64,000 nucleotides of DNA, taken from positions 1 through 64,000 of the forward strand of contig NZ_JBILJQ010000013.1 in the NCBI RefSeq assembly GCF_044377145.1. Direction: 5' to 3'. The position numbers and the translations under genes were made by a program. Below the pieces are notes generated by a model that did no database searches, was not told the DNA's origin, and saw nothing but the letters and a program-made list of their open reading frames with translations. Below, piece by piece: positions 1 to 8,344 of the stretch (position 1 is the first letter of the stretch; each line of letters starts with the position of its first letter). The DNA comes from Aquimonas sp044377145. GTDB taxonomy: Bacteria; Pseudomonadota; Gammaproteobacteria; Xanthomonadales; Xanthomonadaceae.

Positions 1-180
1 ACGCTCTCTGGAGCCCGAGCGAAGCGAAGGCAGGTTGGGGAGAGGGTGACAACTCTCGCCGCACGTCTTCTACCCCTCTCCCCCAACCCGCCTTCGCTTC
101 GCTCGGGCTCATCGGGCCTCAAGCTCCCACCGGGAGCTTGAGAGCGGCCCGCTTCGCTCCACAGGGGGAGAGGGGAGCAA
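1..180. repeat. Dispersed repeat with inverted arms at left window edge
   Basis: Two arms, about 11-46 and 73-110, are near-perfect inverted copies built on GAGCCCGAGCGAAGCGAAGG and a GGGGAGAGGG tract. The right arm matches 55701-55737, inside the pullulanase gene, apart from one extra C. The first bases of the window also match the reverse complement of about 55725-55750, so the window edge probably cuts through another copy of that element in the opposite orientation. A further purine-rich stretch follows to about 205. No gene is visible before 324. Confidence 0.7.
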
Positions 181-323
181 AGCGAAGCGAGGCTTCGAAG
201 TCAGAAGAACAGCACTTGCCACACGCCCCCCCATCTGCGAAACACCACACCTACCCTGCCCCCGCACCGCTACCCCGCCCCACACCTACCCTGCCCTCGC
301 ACCGCCACCCGGAGACCCCATCG

Positions 324-3300
324 ATGCGCACTGCCCCCTGGATCGGAACCCTGCTCCTGCTCTCCTTGGCAACCCCCACAGAAGCAGCACGGCCAATCCC
401 CGGCGCGCCCAGCACGCCCGAGCAGCGCGAAGCCGCGTGGCAGCAGCATCAGCAGATGCAGGATGCGTCGATCTTCAAGGGCCTGAACTGGCGCAGCATC
501 GGCCCGACCGGGCAAGGCGGGCGCGTGGTGGATCTGGCCTCGGTGCCGGGCCAGCCCTACACCTTCTACGTGGCCTACGCGACCGGTGGCGTGTGGAAGA
601 CCACCAACAACGGTGGCTCGTTTGAGCCCCTCACCGATCAGCTGCCGAACACCGTGATCGGCGCGATTGCGGTGGACCCCTCAGCACCCGAAACCCTTTG
701 GATCGGCGCCGGCGAACCGAATGCCGCGCGCTCCAACTACGGCGGCCACGGCGTGTTCGTCAGCCGCGATGGCGGCAAGAGTTTCGAGCGCAAGGGCCTC
801 ACCGGCACCGACCGCATCGCCGAGATCCTGGTCGACCCGCGCGACAGCCAGCGCGTACTCGTCGCCGCTGCAGGCAAGCTCTACACGCCCGGCGGCCAGC
901 GCGGCATCTATCTCACCGAAGACGGCGGCAGCACCTGGACCCACGTTCTGAAACCGAACGACGACTGGACCGGCGCCAGCGACCTCGTCATCGACCCCAC
1001 CCGCCCCGACGTGCTCTACGCCGCGCTGTGGACACGCACCCGCGCGCCCTGGCAGTTCACCGAAGCCGGCGACGGCTCAGGCATCTACAAATCCGAAGAC
1101 GGCGGCCGCACGTGGCGTCAGCTTGCCGGTGGCCTGCCGCAGGACGCTGGCGTGGGCCGCATTGGCCTGGCCATCGCCGCCAGCCAGCCCGACACCGTCT
1201 ACGCCAGCATCGACCACTGGGCCGAGCTGCCGGAGAACCTGCGCGACCTCGGCGACCGCCCGCTCTCACCGCAGCGCCTGCGCACGATGAGCAAGGACGA
1301 GTTCCTCAAGCAGGACCCCGAAGAAATCGAACGCTTCATCCGCGGCGCCGACCTGCCGGTCGAGCTCGATGCCAAGGGCCTTCTCGCGCAGGTGCGCGAC
1401 GGCTCGATCACCCTGCAGCAGCTGATCAGCCGCCTCGAAGACGGCAACGACGCGCTGTTCGACAACCCGACCTGGGGCCACACCGTCTGGCGCACCGACG
1501 ACGGCGGCGGCAGCTGGCGGCGCACGCATGACGAGCCCATCCGCGAAGTCACCTACACCTATGGCTACTACTTCGGCGAAATCGCGGTCGACCCCAGCGA
1601 CGCCGAGCGCGTCTACACCATGGGCGTGCCGCTGATCGTCTCCGCGGATGGCGGCAAGACCTGGTCCGGCTACACCAACCATGAGAGCGTGCACGTCGAC
1701 TACCAGGCGATGTGGATCGACCCCAACTTCCCGCAGCGCATCGTGGTGGGCAACGACGGCGGGCTGGACGTGAGCTACGACGCCGGCATCACCTGGCGCC
1801 GGCTCGATGCGCAGCCGCTGGGCCAGTTCTACACCATCTATGCCGACATGGCCGAGCCCTACAACGTCTACGGCGGCATGCAGGACAACGGCACCTGGAA
1901 AGGCAGCAGTCGCACCCGCTGGGAGCTGGGCGAAGACTGGTCGCCCATCAACGGCGGCGACGGCATGTGGGTGGCGGTGGACGACGAATCCGGCGACACC
2001 TACACCGGCTACCAGTTCGGCTACTACACCCGCATCGACAGCGCCGGCAAACGCCACGAAGTGCGCCCGCGCGCGCCGCTGAACGAGCCCGTGCTGCGCT
2101 ACAACTGGAGCACGCCGGTGATCCTGTCGCCGCACGACGCGCGCACCGTCTACATGGCCAGCAACCGCCTGTACCGCAGCTTCGACCGCGGCCGCAGCTG
2201 GGCCGCCATCAGCCCCGACATGACCCGCTCGAAAGAGCGCGGCAATGTGCCCTTCGCCACGATCACCGCGCTGTCGGAATCACCGCTGCAGTTCGGCCGC
2301 CTCGGCGTCGGCACCGACGACGGCCATGTGCACGTGAGCCTGGATGGCGGCGTGCGCTGGCAGCAGGTGGATGCGCGGCTACCGGCCGACCGCTGGGTCA
2401 GCCGCATCGAACTCTCGCGCCACGAGGCCAACCGCATCTACCTCAGCTTGAACGGCTACCGGCAGGACGACGACCGCGTCTACCTGTACCGCAGCGACGA
2501 CTTCGGCGCGAGCTGGCAGTCGATTGCCGAGGGCCTGCCCGCCGAGCCCGTCAACGTGATCCGCGAGGACACCGTCAACCCCGACCTGCTCTACGTCGGC
2601 ACCGACCGCGGCGTGTACACCAGCCTGGACCGCGGCCGCAGCTGGCTGGCCCTGGACGGCGGCCTGCCCAACGTGCCCGTGCACGACCTGTTCGTACACC
2701 CGCGCGACCGCGAACTGATCGCCGGCACCCACGGCCGCAGCGCCTGGATCGTCGACGCCCTGCCCCTGCAGCAGCTCGATGCCGACGTGCGCAACAGCGC
2801 CGTGCACCTGTTCCACATCGACGACTTGAAGGCCAGCCGCGACTGGCGCCGCCGCCCCGACCCCTGGTTCGACCGCCCCGAACACCTGCCCGAACTCACC
2901 GGCACCTACTGGGCCAAAGCCGCCGGCCCCGTGCGCTTCCGCCTGCTGGACGAAAAAGACCGCCCGCTCGCCACGTTCGAGCGTGAGGCGCAGGTAGGCC
3001 TGAACAGCTTCAAGTGGAACCTGGCCCTGGACGCCGAACTCACCCTCGCCGCCGAGAAGCAGGCACTCGAAGCGCTGGACGCTGACAAGCGTGGAGAGCT
3101 GAAGCACCAGCCTTACGCGGAGTCACAGCGGCTGGGGCATCGGCTGTATCCGGTGCCGGGCAAGTACACGCTGGAGATCGCGCACGTCGATACGACCAGC
3201 CGCAGTGGGTTTGAGATCGAGGCACCGAAGTCGCAGGAGCCGCGGTGGACGCCGGCTTACAAGCTGCGGGGTGAAGGTGAGGAAGGCCGGAATCAGGATG

Positions 3301-3362
3301 AAGAGCGGCCTCATCCGCGGGCTGGGGCGCGGGGGCGGGGGTTTGCTATGCCGGGGAAGTAG
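324..3362 (+). CDS. Secreted BNR/VPS10-like beta-propeller protein
   Basis: Predicted exported protein of 1012 residues. The start at 324 is chosen because it begins a clear signal peptide (hydrophobic LLLLSLATPTEAA) and because the upstream in-frame stretch is repeat-derived and proline-rich. Many BNR/Asp-box motifs of the form SxDGGxTW are seen (for example SRDGGKSF, SEDGGRTW, SADGGKTW, SFDRGRSW), as in sortilin/VPS10-type propellers often annotated as glycosyl hydrolases. The last 170 residues lack Asp boxes and may form a separate beta domain. Such proteins are usually periplasmic or extracellular; a substrate cannot be read from the sequence. A homologue of similar size lies at 17127-20333. 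The gene stands alone, with 256 bp to the next gene. The fold family is well supported, the activity is not. Confidence 0.85.
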   Translation: MRTAPWIGTLLLLSLATPTEAARPIPGAPSTPEQREAAWQQHQQMQDASIFKGLNWRSIGPTGQGGRVVDLASVPGQPYTFYVAYATGGVWKTTNNGGSFEPLTDQLPNTVIGAIAVDPSAPETLWIGAGEPNAARSNYGGHGVFVSRDGGKSFERKGLTGTDRIAEILVDPRDSQRVLVAAAGKLYTPGGQRGIYLTEDGGSTWTHVLKPNDDWTGASDLVIDPTRPDVLYAALWTRTRAPWQFTEAGDGSGIYKSEDGGRTWRQLAGGLPQDAGVGRIGLAIAASQPDTVYASIDHWAELPENLRDLGDRPLSPQRLRTMSKDEFLKQDPEEIERFIRGADLPVELDAKGLLAQVRDGSITLQQLISRLEDGNDALFDNPTWGHTVWRTDDGGGSWRRTHDEPIREVTYTYGYYFGEIAVDPSDAERVYTMGVPLIVSADGGKTWSGYTNHESVHVDYQAMWIDPNFPQRIVVGNDGGLDVSYDAGITWRRLDAQPLGQFYTIYADMAEPYNVYGGMQDNGTWKGSSRTRWELGEDWSPINGGDGMWVAVDDESGDTYTGYQFGYYTRIDSAGKRHEVRPRAPLNEPVLRYNWSTPVILSPHDARTVYMASNRLYRSFDRGRSWAAISPDMTRSKERGNVPFATITALSESPLQFGRLGVGTDDGHVHVSLDGGVRWQQVDARLPADRWVSRIELSRHEANRIYLSLNGYRQDDDRVYLYRSDDFGASWQSIAEGLPAEPVNVIREDTVNPDLLYVGTDRGVYTSLDRGRSWLALDGGLPNVPVHDLFVHPRDRELIAGTHGRSAWIVDALPLQQLDADVRNSAVHLFHIDDLKASRDWRRRPDPWFDRPEHLPELTGTYWAKAAGPVRFRLLDEKDRPLATFEREAQVGLNSFKWNLALDAELTLAAEKQALEALDADKRGELKHQPYAESQRLGHRLYPVPGKYTLEIAHVDTTSRSGFEIEAPKSQEPRWTPAYKLRGEGEEGRNQDEERPHPRAGARGRGFAMPGK

Positions 3363-3618
3363 GATCGAGGCACGGCCGGTGACGAAGCCAGTCCCTCACG
3401 GGCGGCAGCGCATCGCGCCCGGCTCGACTTGGCAGCGCAGGACTGATTGGCTGTTGCGATCCGCTGTTGCCCTTGGCCCCCGGCGCTTGCCAAAGCTAAC
3501 CGGGCCCAATCGCAAGCCAGCCTTCCAAGACGTAGGCAAGCCCGACGTCTTGCCTCACGATAAGCTCAGGGTGTCCTCTCGCCCTTCGCAAGCAAACGGA
3601 CCGGCCTCAAGGGGCGTT
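3363..3618. other. Intergenic spacer before the defence operon
   Basis: No gene is recognised. A small inverted repeat (AAGACGT at 3527-3533 with ACGTCTT at 3544-3550, nested with GGCAAG/CTTGCC) lies about 70-90 bp before the SIR2 gene and could be a regulatory or termination structure. Base composition starts to become less GC-rich here, as in the three genes that follow. Confidence 0.4.
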
Positions 3619-4947
3619 ATGAACGAACTCGAATTCGACGCTGGCGTAGAGAAGATGCTGGAATCTTTACTCGCCGGGCGCTTGGTTCTGCTCGCGGGTG
3701 CAGGCCTGTCGATGGCGCCACCAAGTAACCTGCCTAGTGCTTGGACTATCGCGCAAGAGGCCAAGCGCAGGTACGACCGCACTCACGGAATGACACGGGC
3801 GCCACTGTCTGAAAATGTAGAAGAGCAAGCAGAGTATTTCTTCGCCCGCGGCGAGCTTGACGCGGTGTACTTCCGCACCCTTATTGATGCTCACGCCTTC
3901 GCTGGAAACCCCAATGAGGGGCACATCGCGATCGCGGATTTGATGTTCACAGGCGCGATCAAGTCCACTGTAACCACGAACGTGGACGTGCTCATTGAAG
4001 CTGCAGGCCAACCACTGTTTGGACAAATTGAGGTGGGACTTGACGGCCTGGAAGTGGCGACCGTTCCGTCGGGCGTATCGCCCTTACTAAAAATCCACGG
4101 CTGCCGGCAAAAGGACTCTCGGCATATGGTGTGGGCGCGAACTCAAATCACCGCGCCTCCAATTGCGGATCGAATCGCATCAAGTGCGAATTGGCTCGCG
4201 GTAAACTGGCTCAATCGCGATGTGCTCATAGTTGGCTATTGGACCGACTGGGACTACCTCAACGCAGTGTTGGCCCAGGTGCTTGACCAAGTCCAACCCA
4301 CTCGAATCGTGGTTGTTGACACGGCCGTGGGGACTGATTTGCCGAGAAAGGCGCCGGCCTTGCACGCTCTGGGAGAGAAGGTACAAAACGGCTTCTACCA
4401 AGTCAGAGCCTCGGGAGCAGATTTTTTGGCAGCGCTGCGCAAGGAGTTCTCTAAGACGTTTATTCGTCGCGTCATCGGGAGCGGAATTGAGGCGTTTAAA
4501 GCAGAGAAATTCGTAGTGCCGCCGGCAATGCTGACCGAACCTCCTGACTTGGAAAACCACGAATTGTGGGCTATGCGTCGCGACTTGGCCGGTTGTCCGC
4601 CAAACTCGCCAGCTTCTTCAATGGAGCCTCCTAACGAAACAACTCTGGGCCTGACAGTTTTGAAGTTGCGGAACGCCGGTGCGGTACCCGATGGCCCCTA
4701 CTGGCGACTCAACGACCAACGCATCCGCGTACTACGCACCGCCAACGAACTCTTGCATGTGGTGAAGGACGTTCGCGCCAGAGAATGTCCGCCGGCGACG
4801 GCGCCTGATGTGGTCATCGCCGTAGGAGCGGACCCCGATGGCCTGCCGGCCAACATCGCCCGGAGCAGCAGCGGGTCCAGCATTGCGCGCGGAGCCGACA
4901 TTCGCTGGCTTACCCGAGGCGAAGCCACCAAGGAGCTCGGACTGTGA
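3619..4947 (+). CDS. SIR2-domain effector of a Lamassu / ABC-3C-like defence system
   Basis: 442 residues. The N-terminal 300 residues are a SIR2-like NAD-binding domain: GAGLS at 27-31, TTNVD at 119-123 (Asn121), KIHG at 158-161 (His160) and VGYWTDWDY at about 205-213, the elements expected for NAD binding and hydrolysis. The remaining 140 residues form a separate C-terminal region, where such effectors contact their partners. The start at 3619 has AAGGGG about 5 bp upstream. The stop overlaps the next start (TGATG), so the three genes at 3619-7498 are probably translated together. In related systems the SIR2 domain depletes NAD during phage infection and causes abortive defence; that role is inferred from family and neighbours. 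The genes are less GC-rich than their surroundings, which suggests acquisition. LmuA is the equivalent Lamassu name; subtype assignment needs profile searches. Confidence 0.8.
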   Translation: MNELEFDAGVEKMLESLLAGRLVLLAGAGLSMAPPSNLPSAWTIAQEAKRRYDRTHGMTRAPLSENVEEQAEYFFARGELDAVYFRTLIDAHAFAGNPNEGHIAIADLMFTGAIKSTVTTNVDVLIEAAGQPLFGQIEVGLDGLEVATVPSGVSPLLKIHGCRQKDSRHMVWARTQITAPPIADRIASSANWLAVNWLNRDVLIVGYWTDWDYLNAVLAQVLDQVQPTRIVVVDTAVGTDLPRKAPALHALGEKVQNGFYQVRASGADFLAALRKEFSKTFIRRVIGSGIEAFKAEKFVVPPAMLTEPPDLENHELWAMRRDLAGCPPNSPASSMEPPNETTLGLTVLKLRNAGAVPDGPYWRLNDQRIRVLRTANELLHVVKDVRARECPPATAPDVVIAVGADPDGLPANIARSSSGSSIARGADIRWLTRGEATKELGL

Positions 4948-5480
4948 TGAGCTTGATCTCGCTGAGTCAGCAGGTTCTCCAGGAAGCCGGGTGCGCGATC
5001 GAGTTGACAGCGCTCGGCTCGCGTGAAGTGCTGGTGTTCGAAAACGACACAGTGATGGGCTTCGTCGTGCCGTACGAAAGCTGCGAGCAACTCATTGAGG
5101 CTTGGACAATGGATTCATCCCTAGCCGTCTCAAAGTACCAGTTTGGTTTGCGCCGCGCGGAGACGAAGGCATGGAATACATATATGTTTCTTCTCACACC
5201 TGATTCGGCTGACCATTCTGCGATGATTGCTCTAGGGGCTATAGAGGAAGATCTCCGCGGAACACGAAAGGTCGTGCGCGCGCGCGTGCGCGACGGCTCG
5301 GACCTGCGAGCCGCTTTTCTACCCCTCTTGCCGCTGCAAAGCGCCCCGCGCCTCGATGCAATTGACATGCGGGACGAGATTCGGCGACGCACACCAGAAC
5401 TGCCGGAGCGCGTTCTTAACGCATTCTTGTCGGATGCCGACGAAGGCGTGGTGCTGCAGGTGCTGGAGGAATTGCTGTGA
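4947..5480 (+). CDS. Middle component (LmuC-like) of the same system
   Basis: 177 residues, no signal peptide and no catalytic motif. The start is taken at ATG 4947, one base inside the upstream stop, with AAGGAG about 11 bp before it; a GTG at 4944 is the alternative. The protein looks mixed alpha/beta at the N-terminus (a hydrophobic VMGFVVPYESCEQLIEAW stretch) and helical at the C-terminus (ELPERVLNAFLSDADEGVVL). Size, position between a SIR2 effector and an SMC-like ATPase, and four-base overlap with the next gene fit the small middle subunit of Lamassu (LmuC) or ABC-three-component systems, which bridges effector and ATPase. I do not recognise it by sequence alone; the call rests on context. 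Confidence 0.6.
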   Translation: MSLISLSQQVLQEAGCAIELTALGSREVLVFENDTVMGFVVPYESCEQLIEAWTMDSSLAVSKYQFGLRRAETKAWNTYMFLLTPDSADHSAMIALGAIEEDLRGTRKVVRARVRDGSDLRAAFLPLLPLQSAPRLDAIDMRDEIRRRTPELPERVLNAFLSDADEGVVLQVLEELL

Positions 5481-7498
5481 GGCTAGCCTATGTAGAGTTG
5501 TGCGGATTTCGCGGCTACCGCAAGAGGCTGCGCTTGGATCTTGCCTCCGAATTCACCATAATCGACGGTCGCAACGGGGTCGGAAAGAGCACGATCTTTG
5601 ACGCAGTCGAGTACGCGCTCACCGGGCACTTAAGCAAGTATCCCGGCGCCAGGGCGGATGGAGAAACGATCGCAGACTACCTGTGGTGGAAGGGCTCTGG
5701 GGAGTTGCCTGAAGACCGCTACGTAGAAGTCGGATTCATCGACGCTGAGCACGCATTTTCCGTCCGAAGATCCGAGTTCAGGGGACCCGATGACGCCGAA
5801 ATTCAACGCATGACAGGGCGGCTGTGCGACGTTCAAAATTCACCAACCAATCCCATTGTGCAAGTCTGTTCCTCGACTGTCATTCGCGACGAGCACATCG
5901 CAGCACTGACACTCGACTTGAAGGAAACTGAACGCTACGCATTGCTGCGTGACGGACTGGGTGCCAACGATTCTGAACACTGGATCTCGCGTGCCGCTCA
6001 ACTAGTAAGTTCGGCTAAAAAGCGTATGCAGGCTGCGCAACAAGCAGTTATACAGCAGAACTCAGAGTTGATGGCAGCTACTCGCCGCATCGATGAATTG
6101 CGTAGCAAGATCGTTGCGGACAGTGTGCTTGCCGAGGCCGTCGAGCAGTTGAGGCAATTCGCCTCCTCCACTGCACCGGTCGACGAATTGATTGGTCCCT
6201 CGCGCGAGGCAATTGCTCGCGCCGTTGCGGGTATTGAAGCAACTCAAGAGTTGGCGAATTTGGCAGATGCAGCGCTAGTTGCTCGCGAAGCCTTGCCGAA
6301 TTTTCAAAGCGCGCACCTCGCCGCCAGGCAAGAGGCGGATGCAGCGGCGGACGCGCTGCGCATCCTCGAATCCCAAACCGCAAACGTTCCTTCATCCGAG
6401 GCGCTGGCGCAGCATGCCCGAGACCTAGTGGCGCTGGTGGAACTCGGGCGACGCATCGGGTTGCACAACGGCCACTGCCCGTTGTGCCACAGCGAGCATA
6501 GGCTCGACACTTTCCAGAGGGGAACGACGCTAGCCGAGGAGCTCGCGATGGCTCTCGACCAACGCGCAGCAGCCGAAGCACGACAAGCACAAGCATCGAA
6601 GCTGGCAGCAGCACGATTCCAAGCTGCGGTCTCCTCGCTCGACGAGGCTGAGGGCATCGTCTCGATGACGCTAGGGCTCATTGAGAGATTCGACGCGCTC
6701 TGTTTGGAACGAGGCTGGCCAAAGATGGTGACCTCGGCGGATTTGCTGGCAGAGTCCGAGCAAACCCGCGCGCGGGTGGCGCAGGCGCAGCGCGCGATGC
6801 GCGTTGTGGAAACGGTTCAACTCAATACTGAGCTCGATCAGGCAAAGCGCGACGAAGAGCGCGCCATGGAAAAGCTACGGTCTGTCGAGGAGCGCGCGGG
6901 TCGAGCGCGGAAGGCTGAGGTGACTGCGCAGGCGCTGCATGATGCCGCGCGGCGGGCAGCTGGCGAAACGCTCGATAGACGGCTGGATCGTGTGCTTCCA
7001 CTGATGTCGGAGCTGTACAGGCGCCTGAGGCCACATCCTGTTTGGCGTGACATCGAATACTCGATTCGCGGAGATGTGCGCAAGTTTCTCAAGCTGCAGG
7101 TCGGTGACGACCTTAACCCGCAATTCTTGTTTTCGAGTGGGCAAAGGCGCGCCACTGGCCTAGCGTTTTTGCTCGCAGTGAATCTGTCCTTGGCTTGGAG
7201 CCGCTGGCGGACAATCATGCTTGATGACCCCGTGCAGCATGTCGACGATTTCCGCACGGTGCATCTGGCCGAGCTGACTGCACAGCTGGTGGCCGAGGGC
7301 AGACAGATTGTGTGTGCGGTGGAAGACTCCGCACTAGCCGAACTTTTCTGCAGAAGGTTGCCGGTGCGCAACGCCAATTCAGCCAAACATGTCACGCTCG
7401 GCTCGAGCCGAGATGGCGACCTCGGCATCGTCACGGAACGTTATCTGCCTCCACTGCCGGCTCGCGTCTTGCTGGGGCAGAGGGCGGAGGCGTCGTAA
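5477..7498 (+). CDS. SMC/Rad50-like ATPase (LmuB-like) of the same system
   Basis: 673 residues starting at GTG 5477, with GGAGGA 6 bp upstream and a GTGA overlap with the previous stop. ATPase head halves flank a coiled coil: Walker A GRNGVGKST at 31-39, ABC signature FSSGQRR at 552-558, Walker B IMLDDP at 580-585 with D-loop VQHVDD. Residues 180-500 are heptad-rich and broken by HCPLCH at 333-338, which looks like a Rad50-type zinc hook (CPLC at 334-337). The usual switch histidine is not evident: the expected place reads IVCAVED at 611-617. In Lamassu the ATPase senses DNA ends or replication intermediates and releases the effector; this role is inferred. No stretch of this gene resembles RecF or RecN closely enough to suggest a housekeeping repair role. 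Confidence 0.8.
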   Translation: MRLAYVELCGFRGYRKRLRLDLASEFTIIDGRNGVGKSTIFDAVEYALTGHLSKYPGARADGETIADYLWWKGSGELPEDRYVEVGFIDAEHAFSVRRSEFRGPDDAEIQRMTGRLCDVQNSPTNPIVQVCSSTVIRDEHIAALTLDLKETERYALLRDGLGANDSEHWISRAAQLVSSAKKRMQAAQQAVIQQNSELMAATRRIDELRSKIVADSVLAEAVEQLRQFASSTAPVDELIGPSREAIARAVAGIEATQELANLADAALVAREALPNFQSAHLAARQEADAAADALRILESQTANVPSSEALAQHARDLVALVELGRRIGLHNGHCPLCHSEHRLDTFQRGTTLAEELAMALDQRAAAEARQAQASKLAAARFQAAVSSLDEAEGIVSMTLGLIERFDALCLERGWPKMVTSADLLAESEQTRARVAQAQRAMRVVETVQLNTELDQAKRDEERAMEKLRSVEERAGRARKAEVTAQALHDAARRAAGETLDRRLDRVLPLMSELYRRLRPHPVWRDIEYSIRGDVRKFLKLQVGDDLNPQFLFSSGQRRATGLAFLLAVNLSLAWSRWRTIMLDDPVQHVDDFRTVHLAELTAQLVAEGRQIVCAVEDSALAELFCRRLPVRNANSAKHVTLGSSRDGDLGIVTERYLPPLPARVLLGQRAEAS

Positions 7499-7785
7499 CG
7501 ATGAACGGGATCAGGTTCGTTTATTACTTGATCTTGGGCCATGAAAAGGGGTCAGGTTGATTCTTCCGTCGCAGGTTAAGACTCTGACCCCATTCTTCAG
7601 AACTCTTCCTCAATTAAGTTCTGGATCGACCGGAACCCGACTACCAGGGTCGGGAAGCCAGTCTTAACAAAACCCCGCAACAAAGTGACAGGCTCATCCT
7701 CTCACAAGATTGATGAGCCTGCCCCTTAAATCCGGGGTCAGGTCTTGTTTTGCCACATGCGTCCTGCTCGACGAGCTCACCGGAC
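7499..7785. repeat. Spacer with several GGGTCAGG-type scars
   Basis: No gene. Short motifs around GGGATCAGGTTCG (7508-7520), GGGGTCAGGTTG (7546-7557), CTCTGACCCC (7581-7590, inverted) and GGGGTCAGGTCTTG (7735-7748) cluster here. Related motifs occur next to dead RAYT transposase genes and other scrap at 16834, 21359 and 25469, so they are probably end sequences or REP stems left by past insertions. They mark the right border of the defence operon. Confidence 0.5.
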
Positions 7786-8344
7786 GCGCAACCCACCTCA
7801 AAGCCGCGGATCCACAGGCTCGCTCTTCAGCGCCAGCACGCCGAACACGCGTTCGTGTGCCCAGCACCCAGTACAGCGGTTCGCGCTCGTTGAGCCGGTG
7901 CAGCGCCTCGTGTCCCAGCACGAACTCGCGCAGGGCCAGCGCATGCCTGGGCGCCAGTGCGCGCTTTCGCAGGTTGGCGACGCTGTTCACAGGCCAGCAG
8001 TAGCGGCTGACATGTACGGCAATCTCGGCGACGCAGTGCCTCACGGAATCGCTGCGCTGGGGGAGCGTCGCGGGCAGTGCGCGGAGGTCGATGCCACGCG
8101 CTGCGGCTTTACTCACCCGCGCGAGCGACGCACGGTGCGCATGCGTGGACGCCGACCCAGTGGGCGCGGAGTGCAGGTGCAGCGGGTCGCCGGCCTGCGC
8201 GGGCCCAGGCAGCAGCTCGGCATCGAGCGCAATCCAGCCGGCGGCAAGTTCGTCCCGCAGGCCGATGGATTGCATCGCCCCGCAGCCTCGGCACAGCTCG
8301 ACTCAGATCACCGCAACGCGGCAGCGCTGCACTCCCGCTCGCCC
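7786..8344 (-). repeat. Dispersed degenerate fragment, copy 1
   Basis: The core at about 7793-7945 is shared with 15835-15960 and 22530-22650. Read on the minus strand all three encode variants of the peptide EALHRLNEREPLYWV followed by a VFGVLALxSEPVDPRL-like tail. This copy extends furthest, up to about 8130, with an open minus frame, but I see no intact start or recognised domain. It may be the 3' end of a decayed gene family or a non-coding repeat. The rest, up to 8344, holds nothing recognisable. Confidence 0.5.

Noticed and set aside
5477..7498. ATPase as housekeeping RecF or RecN
   Set aside because: Has a central CPLC hook, lies in a SIR2 operon with overlapping genes, and lacks the family-specific N-terminal motifs of RecN or RecF.
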